DNA from: Thiodiazotropha sp037382205
GTDB taxonomy: Bacteria > Pseudomonadota > Gammaproteobacteria > Chromatiales > Chromatiaceae
Length of the DNA: 5,107 bases
NCBI GenBank assembly: GCA_037382205.1
Contig: JARRQD010000305.1
Span: 1 to 5,107, forward strand
Direction: 5' to 3'
Position numbers and translations under genes: made by a program. The notes under the pieces are model-generated. The model was not told the origin of the DNA, ran no database searches, and was given only the letters and a program-made list of their open reading frames with translations. Positions within the stretch are counted from its first letter, which is position 1; every line of letters starts with the position of its first letter. Shown here piece after piece: positions 1 to 5,107 of this stretch.

Positions 1-60
1 TTCCCTCAATTCAAGCAACTCTAGCGAATCAAAACCGAGCTCCATCAGCGGCATGTCTGG
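1..60 (-). repeat. ACP direct repeat, copy 2 (partner at 289-348)
   Basis: This stretch encodes the DMPLMELGFDSLELLELRE region of ACP2. It is the second copy of the internal ACP duplication and is truncated by the window edge; the rest of ACP2 lies outside. Confidence 0.85.
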
Positions 61-288
61 TGAATACTTCATCATGCGCCTGCCCCCACCAATGGCGTGC
101 ATACAGTATTCTACAATACCCAATACCTTGGTATTATGAGGTGCAGAGCTGATATGACTATTCTCGAGGAATAGATCCGTTCTCTGTCGAGGTAGACGCT
201 CCTGGATATTCGTGGCAATCTTCTCAGCAGTATTATGCTGGAACAGGAAAGCTGCTCCCAACTTCTCACCCAATCGCTTCCCCAGTAA

Positions 289-348
289 TTCTCTCAGCTC
301 AAGCAATTCCAGCGAATCAAAACCGAGCTCCATCAATGGCATGTCAGG
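289..348 (-). repeat. ACP direct repeat, copy 1 (partner at 1-60)
   Basis: This stretch encodes the DMPLMELGFDSLELLELRE region of ACP1. It matches positions 1-60 in the same orientation, with 8 mismatches in 60 by eye and most at third codon positions. The two copies lie 288 bases (96 codons) apart, the period of one ACP plus linker. Confidence 0.85.
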
Positions 349-434
349 CGTAAATCTCCCCATGCGCTTGTTGCCAATAATAGACTCCATGCATTCTTTT
401 AAGATCAGGTGTGCCTCGTGATACGTACCATCAG

Positions 435-1520
435 TTAACTCGACCTCTGCGTGACACTCAGCATGTGGATCCAGTAACTCACAGAAGAGTACACTTTGCC
501 TACATTTATCGAGTGATTTCTGCTGTTTTCGGGATCTTCGAAAAGCCACCAGCCATGCAATAGTCCACCTGTATACAGCAGCAGATCCTTCATTACTGTA
601 AATTCATTCAAAACCAGAAGCCCACGAGACCTAAGCAACTTTTTTACTTGAACCAGAGTATGATACAAGTACTTTGTGTCATGTAGCACGTTCGAGGCAT
701 ATATAATATCGAAGCTTTTTTCATCAAACCCCTGCGTTACGGGCGCATCCTCAATATTCAGCCGTTCAAACTTTACCCACGGATAGGATTTTTCATACCT
801 GCGCTGGCCATATCGTGTAAACGATGATGATATGTCTGTGTAGAAAAGTGTAACGTTTTCAGAGATGTGTTTTATTCGCTTCAGAACAAAGTCAGTTGTC
901 CCACCGGTACCGGCTCCGATTTCAAGAATTCTTAAATGTCGCCCAGGATTCAACTTCTTCTCTTGCAGTAATCGGTTATATACGACTTCAGCAACCAGAT
1001 TGTTAAAATAGTCAGCAACACTATTGCCTTTGAAAATTCCAGCAAACAAATCCATTGAGCCGCCGGGAAATACGACATCAATGGCGTCCAAGTGACCAAC
1101 CAAAACTTCTCGATACCTTTTCAGACAACGAACCATTAACTCCAAAAAGGCTGTGAAAGTTGGATACTGACGTCTATATTCACTCTCGAATGCATGGCAT
1201 TCCGATTCAATATCCTGCAGTGCGAAACTCTCGATAGCCCCAAGCGTAACGATCTCATTGCTTTAGTAAACTAACATTCCCTGGCGTTCAAGAATGCCAA
1301 GCAATGATTCAAAGAGGCGGTGATACTTTGGTTGTATTTCTAGTCTCTCTATCAATGCATTCACTGATGAGTATCTTTCCCCACCAAAGATGAATACACC
1401 CATCTGTTGAAATATGTACAGCAACCACTTTGCGCCAAACGCCTCCAGTTCGTACTCAGCATAAACTGTGTCTTCTTCTTGTTTGATCGGATAGTTATTG
1501 ACATATTTATGGATATTAAA
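435..1520 (-). pseudogene. AprA MT2-like C-methyltransferase segment, interrupted by a stop and C-terminally damaged
   Basis: Directly after the TAG that ends the MT1-GNAT segment, the same frame gives FNIHKYVNNYPIK, then a typical PKS/NRPS C-methyltransferase N-terminal subdomain (LEAFGAKWLLYIFQQMG, then IQPKYHRLFESLLGIL, about 1445-1290). A TAA at 1263-1265 interrupts it. The frame continues as SNEIVTLGAIESF into the Rossmann core: LEIGAGTGGTT (926-894), FYTDIS, then YASNVLHDT with the catalytic-type His (codon 681-683), and LVLNEFT with Glu (codon 603-605). His and Glu match the proposed dyad of PKS C-methyltransferases. GGLLHGWWLFEDPE follows, after which similarity fades and the frame stops at TAA 435-437. 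In AprA the equivalent domain couples decarboxylation and methylation of dimethylmalonyl-ACP to give pivaloyl-ACP. A separate protein could start at ATG 1131-1133 or TTG 1143-1145, but it would lack the N-terminal lid, so a broken gene is the better reading. Confidence 0.72.
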
Positions 1521-3482
1521 CTAAAAATCACTGGCACTAGATTCGCTATCCACACAATAATCAAGATACCTAACGCAGCGTGTTACGCCGGCAACACTTT
1601 CGACACCGCTTTCCAAGAAGGCATACCCCCTCATAAATGATATCAGCTCTTCTCCGCTACGTTTGTATTCTTTATTAGGAACCACTGTATAGAGCAACTC
1701 GAAACAAAGAGCACTCGATTGATGCGACCACACATAATCATCACTTACTTCTTTACCTACTTGATTGCTTTCAGATCTCTGCGAATAAATTGCACCAATA
1801 ATATCATCGCCAACCATCAGTACAGCCTGCCCTTCAGGAAAGACACGTATTCGCTCTTGTATTTCGGTCTCGGTTGACCTTTGATCTGAAGGCAGGACTC
1901 TCGACTCCAGCTTAGCCAACACATCAACATCCCGGTAAGTCGCGTTGCGTATGCTGTATGCTCTTTTTCTGAAATAGTTAATAGTGATACGGGCGAACGG
2001 TAAGGTCTTAGGGTATTTTTTTGAAAAATCAAACTCTGGAATGAGTCCCGCTTCAGCCGCTGACATTACAAATACACTTGCCTCATTCAAGCACTGTTGC
2101 GAAAATGCATGATAGGCATCAAAATGCAGATTTTCGCTCTCATCCATATACTGCCTTACGACTGGCGCACCCAGGCAATGCACTTCTAGTATGATAATCC
2201 CGAATCTGCTGTGGATAGATGCCCAGCGCTGAAGATGCTCAACCAAGCTTTGTACAGTAACTGCCGGCTCTATCAACTCACCCTGCCTGTCAACACAAAC
2301 AGCTTCATAATTGAGAAACTCGCGCTGTTTGATCCGTGCTTGGTTGTCAGGATATCTAAATGGCCTGTCATGATCCAAGAACGAGCGGATGTAGAGAATA
2401 TCCTCTATATTTCCGCACTGCGCTTGCAAATCACGCTCCATTTGCTCTGGATCACCAATATCACCTTTAACAACGAAATGATCTATAGCATGCAGGTTTT
2501 TAGCTGTCGCGGCCAGCGCCTTCTCATTGAAATCTACTCCGATCATCGTCAGGGGGTATTCAACGAGCACCTTACCTCTTTCCGTATGTTCAACTACCGT
2601 TTTATAGATACGCCTTAGAAATGTCCCATCGCCGCAACCGATATCGGCCACATATCTGGGTTGATCCTTAAAGGGCATTTGACTGAAAATTGATACGATG
2701 AGCTCTTCAACTTCCTTGAAGTATCTATCGTGCTGGAATCCGCTGGAGACGACATTTAGGGTTCTCTCCACATGTTCTTCATGCCCGTCTTCATCGATTG
2801 AAAATACCCCAGCAGCGTCACCAAAAATCAACTCGTCGATGTTACGCAGCATCTGTGTATATGATGCTACAGTCCCTGTATTCAGCGACCGTTTCAATAC
2901 AAAGTTACCGATTTCCGTCAGGTGTATTTCATTATTTTCTTTTTCGCACCACTCTTTATGCAAAAACAGATCAATGATTTCGCCACGTGCTGTCGGACTT
3001 ATACTTTCAAGCAACAACTCTCCACTTTCACTAACATATAACCCGCAGCGATGGAGACCGAGTAATAATGGAATCAACAGTACACCATCGAGAAAACCAG
3101 CAAGCATCTCATCATCCACATCCCAGCCATGGATAGATAAATCAATCCAATGACGGAGTGAAGACACCTCTTTTGCACCACTGAGATAATCATCTATGTC
3201 AAAGTCATAGAGCTCTGTAACATTATCAGAAATTTTTGAGTAATGCTGCGCCGCTTCCTCTAGTTGGTAGTCACCGTTACCGCTCTTGGACAACCAGCCA
3301 ATAGACTCCAGTAATTTTAGCCCAACTTGGAGATGCCCACTATTGGCACTTAACGAAGTCCTCAGTGTCTCTGCCGAGGCTGGCAAGTTCTTGAGTCGTT
3401 CGAACAGCCCGTGTTGTTTGCATGAAATGATGACAGGGATAGCGACATATCCATGACTAAAGCGATTTATTACGGTCAACAT
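1521..3482 (-). CDS. AprA-like PKS loading protein, MT1 plus pseudo-GNAT segment (653 codons)
   Basis: This is the N-terminal part of a polyketide loading module. Residues 1-200 are helical, with two winged-helix-like stretches (about 12-75 and 125-200) resembling the lid/adaptor of such modules. Residues 250-505 form a SAM methyltransferase: motif I VADIGCGDG at 278-286, acidic strand end IGVDF at 314-318, then SFLDHDRPF at 367-375, LEVHC at 432-436 and DAYHAFSQQ at 455-463. The His and Gln residues there are candidate metal ligands, as in the mononuclear-iron MT1 of AprA, which methylates malonyl-ACP to dimethylmalonyl-ACP. Residues 509-640 are GNAT-like (YSIRNAT, RVFPEGQAVL, IGAIYSQR, GVTRC). 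The ATG at 3482 is the first start after an in-frame TAG, and AprA also begins with MT1. The frame ends at TAG 1521-1523, short of a complete GNAT tail, but coding resumes in the same frame, so this may be the front of a broken gene and not a full protein. Family assignment is by remembered motifs, not alignment. Confidence 0.8.
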   Translation of the reverse strand: MLTVINRFSHGYVAIPVIISCKQHGLFERLKNLPASAETLRTSLSANSGHLQVGLKLLESIGWLSKSGNGDYQLEEAAQHYSKISDNVTELYDFDIDDYLSGAKEVSSLRHWIDLSIHGWDVDDEMLAGFLDGVLLIPLLLGLHRCGLYVSESGELLLESISPTARGEIIDLFLHKEWCEKENNEIHLTEIGNFVLKRSLNTGTVASYTQMLRNIDELIFGDAAGVFSIDEDGHEEHVERTLNVVSSGFQHDRYFKEVEELIVSIFSQMPFKDQPRYVADIGCGDGTFLRRIYKTVVEHTERGKVLVEYPLTMIGVDFNEKALAATAKNLHAIDHFVVKGDIGDPEQMERDLQAQCGNIEDILYIRSFLDHDRPFRYPDNQARIKQREFLNYEAVCVDRQGELIEPAVTVQSLVEHLQRWASIHSRFGIIILEVHCLGAPVVRQYMDESENLHFDAYHAFSQQCLNEASVFVMSAAEAGLIPEFDFSKKYPKTLPFARITINYFRKRAYSIRNATYRDVDVLAKLESRVLPSDQRSTETEIQERIRVFPEGQAVLMVGDDIIGAIYSQRSESNQVGKEVSDDYVWSHQSSALCFELLYTVVPNKEYKRSGEELISFMRGYAFLESGVESVAGVTRCVRYLDYCVDSESSASDF

Positions 3483-3491
3483 CCTGGTTTT

Positions 3492-3497
3492 CTTTCC
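3492..3497 (-). promoter_or_regulatory. Probable ribosome binding site of the loading-module gene
   Basis: A purine-rich GGAAAG lies nine bases before the ATG at 3482. Upstream in the same frame there is a TAG fifteen codons earlier and no ATG, GTG or TTG between, so the ATG is the only sensible start. The match to Shine-Dalgarno is moderate. Confidence 0.45.
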
Positions 3498-3828
3498 GTT
3501 TCGTACTATGCATTGGCCAACCTTCTAAAGATCTGCGCTCTTAGAGTGCGGAATCGCATCCCCTCAGGTATGGGAATTCAGCGCTTGTCTTGATAAGGCT
3601 TTATCTGCATCAAACTACAATGTTATTTGCAATATCACACACTCTCTAATGAGACATCCTATGCAGCATTATTGTGAACCTCACTACGACGTGGACAATT
3701 ATGATAATGATGACTAAATCTCGGCATTGAATTTCTCTGTGGCCCATGATTTCACTTTTCCTGCCAGCAGTACCTTTCTAATACTAAACAGAAATTACTG
3801 CTACCCTTTTAGCAAAAAGCAGCAATAT
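3498..3828. other. Intergenic leader upstream of the PKS gene, no gene seen
   Basis: No coding frame stands out on either strand. This stretch should contain the promoter of the minus-strand PKS gene. I found no convincing -35/-10 pair: the best TTG-like and TAT-like hexamers are weak. A short imperfect dyad, GATAAGGCTTTATC at 3591-3604, has five-base arms and could be chance. Confidence 0.5.
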
Positions 3829-4130
3829 TCAGCTATACATCTGTGCCGTGAAATTAAAATGAGATCTTGGCTCATCAGCCTCATCAAACATAAACTTTTC
3901 ATGCAACGTCCCAGGTGAAATCAAACCAAGACTTTCAAGACGGCATAACCTGTCAGAACGTCACAATTCAACCACTGGTTTACCTACACATTCTTTCTGA
4001 TTTTTTGTAACTAACCGGTGAGTGATATTCAAAGTACTATCTCATCTTTTTGTCGAGTACAACATCACCGACCTTAAACGCTAGACAACAGAACTCGTGC
4101 CTATTGAAGTCAAAATTAATTGGTATTGTT
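3829..4130 (-). pseudogene. Possible protein-coding relic of unknown function
   Basis: No open frame over 60 codons exists here, yet the minus strand gives protein-like sequence in pieces. One frame reads INFDFNRHEFCCLAFKVGDV and onward to DKKMR (to about 4040). The -1 frame continues NITHRLVTKNQKECVGKPVV (from about 4029), then meets a TGA at 3961-3963. The same frame then gives RSDRLCRLESLGLISPGTLH and onward to the stop at 3829-3831. One frameshift and one nonsense codon would join these into about 100 residues. I do not recognise the family. Stretches this long can be open by chance, so this is tentative. It lies about 350 bases upstream of the PKS start on the same strand. Confidence 0.28.
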
Positions 4131-4476
4131 AAGACCCTGTTTTGACAAGCAAGAGACAACAATCACTGTATAGGTTTTCTGCAAAAACAAAGTTGTAAAT
4201 TCATTGTTACGAAGCAAATATAACTAGATATTGGTATTAATAATTGAGCAAATTGTCTTGTCAATCTACATTCTCCATAGCACATACGCACCATAAATAT
4301 AGTGTTATTAAAATTATAATACTGCAAGCGTAAGAATTTTGATTCTTCATTTAGTCATTATTTTTATGAGTGAGCTATAAAGTTATCTACATTAACGTTT
4401 CACTCTGAAGATACTGTTATAAGGTCGAAAACTACACGTGAGATAAAACCTTGTCAAAAAATAAAATTGTCAATGT
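4131..4476. other. AT-rich non-coding stretch
   Basis: Stops are frequent in all frames and G/C is low (16 of 60 at 4261-4320). I see no RNA gene, no clear hairpin terminator and no repeat array. It is consistent with fully decayed sequence. Confidence 0.55.
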
Positions 4477-4590
4477 TCACTTAATACGATGAAGTCTTCT
4501 AGCAGCCATTAACTGACCATACGTAATAGCATGTCTACACTGGAACTGATAAACCATTTCTTCAGCCACCATAGTAATGAATGCTAATAT
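4477..4590 (-). pseudogene. Possible C-terminal gene fragment of unknown function
   Basis: The minus strand reads FITMVAEEMVYQFQCRHAIT and then a basic tail ending RRLHRIK at a TGA (4477-4479). It is open for about 37 codons up to a TAA at 4591-4593. The amino-acid mix (charged, no low complexity, basic end) looks like the real C-terminus of a protein and not AT-rich noise. An ATG at 4570-4572 would give 31 residues, without a clear ribosome binding site. The open stretch stops at the edge of a candidate insertion-sequence end. I do not recognise the family. Confidence 0.3.
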
Positions 4591-4594
4591 TTAA

Positions 4595-4620
4595 GGTCTA
4601 TCCGGATTTCGCAAAGGATT
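4595..4620 (+). mobile_element. Candidate left end of the ISL3-type insertion sequence
   Basis: The sequence GGTCTATCCGGATTTCGCAA lies about 100 bases before the transposase start. It begins with GG, has a GC-richer core than its surroundings, and sits at the usual distance of an ISL3-family terminal repeat from the gene. A 9-base direct repeat ATTTAAGGT (4589-4597 and 4618-4626) brackets it. The right end is outside the window, so the inverted repeat cannot be confirmed. Confidence 0.25.
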
Positions 4621-4696
4621 TAAGGTATTGATTAGTCATAGCCCCCCTCTAAATTTGATGTTGTAAAAGCGTCAAATAAAAGAGATTACGGAATCT

Positions 4697-5107
4697 ATGA
4701 CTACAAACAAGCTTATAGGAAAATCACTTCGGATCAAGGGGCTGAAGGTAACCGATTTAACGTTCCGAAAAGGCAATCAGCTGGAGATTGGGGTAAAACG
4801 CTATAAAAACGGTTGTACTTGTCAAAAGTGTGGGCGTAGAGAAAAGATCGTTCGGACACGTCCAGAGCTACGTCGCTGAAGGGATATTCCAGTGTGCGGT
4901 TGGACGGTATGGTTATTATACTACCCGCAATAGATTTTCTGCCCAACCCATGGACGTTGCCTGGAAGATATCGCTTGGGCAGATGAGTATGCGCGGGTCA
5001 GCTATCGATATGAGTACATGATACTGCGGTACTGCCAACTTATGACATAGAAGGCAGCAGCTCAACTGCTAAGAGTATCTCAGTCAACGCTCTCAGAGCA
5101 GTTGCAT
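4697..5107 (+). pseudogene. ISL3-family transposase, N-terminal third, three in-frame stops, partial
   Basis: From ATG 4697 a single frame reads to the window edge with ISL3 transposase features: an N-terminal stretch LKVTDLTFRKGNQLEIGVKR, a zinc-finger-like CTCQKCGRR, then RDIPVCGWTV, IFCPTHGRC, DIAWADEYARVSYRYEY, and KAAAQLLRVSQSTLSEQL, a likely helix-turn-helix. ISL3 transposases are DDE enzymes of roughly 400-480 residues that move their insertion sequence by cutting and rejoining DNA ends. Only the first 137 codons are present, so the catalytic core is not visible. The frame is broken by TGA 4877-4879, TAG 4931-4933 and TAG 5048-5050, with clear family sequence on both sides of each and no frameshift. 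It therefore cannot make a full enzyme without readthrough of three stops. GGA at 4690-4692 is a weak ribosome binding site. Confidence 0.75.

Larger units (their letters stand above)
1..530 (-). pseudogene. Tandem acyl carrier proteins (ACP1-ACP2) of the loading module, -1 frame, runs off left edge
   Basis: In the -1 frame relative to MT2, a stop-free reading runs from about 530 to the window edge. It opens with CRQSVLFCELLD (504-469), which resembles the last strand of PKS methyltransferases, then a linker. ACP1 spans about 417-193, with phosphopantetheine motif ELGFDSLELLELRE (Ser codon 313-315) and a normal C-terminal helix (FQHNTAEKIATNIQERL). A linker of about 20 residues leads to ACP2 (about 129 to 1), with the identical motif (Ser codon 25-27), cut at the edge. 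Both serines are intact. ACPs carry the starter acyl group on a phosphopantetheine arm, and doublets usually raise flux. No start codon with a clear ribosome binding site was found for this frame, so it looks like the downstream part of the same polypeptide displaced by an indel. The domain calls are firm; whether it is translated is not known. Confidence 0.78.

Noticed and set aside
435..560. Programmed -1 frameshift joining MT2 to the ACPs
   Set aside because: The direction is right, but no X-XXY-YYZ slippery heptamer in the MT2 frame was found near the junction, and MT2 residues appear to be missing. A deletion explains both.
1361..1564. Minus-strand 67-codon frame over the GNAT-MT2 junction
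   Set aside because: The overlapping frame carries the recognisable MT2 N-terminal motif, so this one is a shadow.
1407..3153. Plus-strand open frames at 1407-1640, 2211-2618 and 2698-3153, and 212-421 over ACP1
   Set aside because: They lie antisense to sequence with clear methyltransferase, GNAT and ACP motifs and show no domain features of their own.
3649..3717. Plus-strand 22-residue peptide rich in His and Asp
   Set aside because: There is no ribosome binding site, and a frame this short is expected by chance.
3727..3918. Plus-strand 63-codon frame
   Set aside because: There is no ribosome binding site and no recognisable motif, and it overlaps a more protein-like minus-strand relic.
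3541..4690. tRNA, riboswitch, CRISPR array or rho-independent terminator in the intergenic region
   Set aside because: No TTCGA-type T-loop with matching stems, no regularly spaced repeats and no GC-rich hairpin followed by a T run were found by eye.
4734..5021. Open frames at 4734-4946 (minus) and 4830-5021 (plus)
   Set aside because: They are shadows of the ISL3 transposase frame, which has family motifs across the whole interval.
1263..5050. Alternative genetic code reading TAA, TAG and TGA as amino acids
   Set aside because: The 653-codon MT1-GNAT frame contains none of the three codons internally, and no known bacterial code reassigns all three.

Overview
The left two thirds of this window (positions 3482 down to 1, minus strand) hold the start of a polyketide synthase assembly-line gene. 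Its order matches the AprA loading module of the cyanobacterial apratoxin A pathway: methyltransferase 1 (MT1, metal-dependent type), a GNAT-like domain with a degraded CoA loop, methyltransferase 2 (MT2, ordinary PKS/NRPS C-methyltransferase type), then two tandem acyl carrier proteins (ACPs). In AprA this order builds a branched starter unit on the ACP (malonyl to dimethylmalonyl to pivaloyl, a t-butyl group). The gene runs off the left edge just after the second ACP serine motif, so any ketosynthase or extension module lies outside the window.

The gene does not read as one open frame. MT1 plus most of the GNAT domain is open for 653 codons (3482-1521). A TAG (1521-1523) and a TAA (1263-1265) then interrupt a coding sequence that continues coherently in the same frame into MT2. 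Near 500-530, at the C-terminus of MT2, the coding signal moves to the -1 frame, and residues expected there appear to be missing. The ACP pair lies in that second frame. The simplest reading is a decaying gene, or an intact MT1-GNAT protein followed by remnants.

The right part supports the decay view. Positions 3483-4696 (about 1.2 kb) have no convincing intact gene and are AT-rich in places (16 G/C of 60 at 4261-4320, against 29 of 60 at 901-960 inside MT2). They hold two protein-like minus-strand relics, at about 3829-4130 and 4477-4590. At 4697-5107 (plus strand) is the N-terminal third of an ISL3-type transposase, interrupted by three in-frame stops and cut by the window edge.

The organism cannot be named from this sequence. 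An AprA-like module, coding sequence of moderate GC, abundant nonsense mutations, long non-coding stretches and a broken insertion sequence would fit a filamentous cyanobacterium rich in pseudogenes or a host-associated bacterium undergoing genome reduction. No tRNA, rRNA, CRISPR array or convincing terminator was seen.
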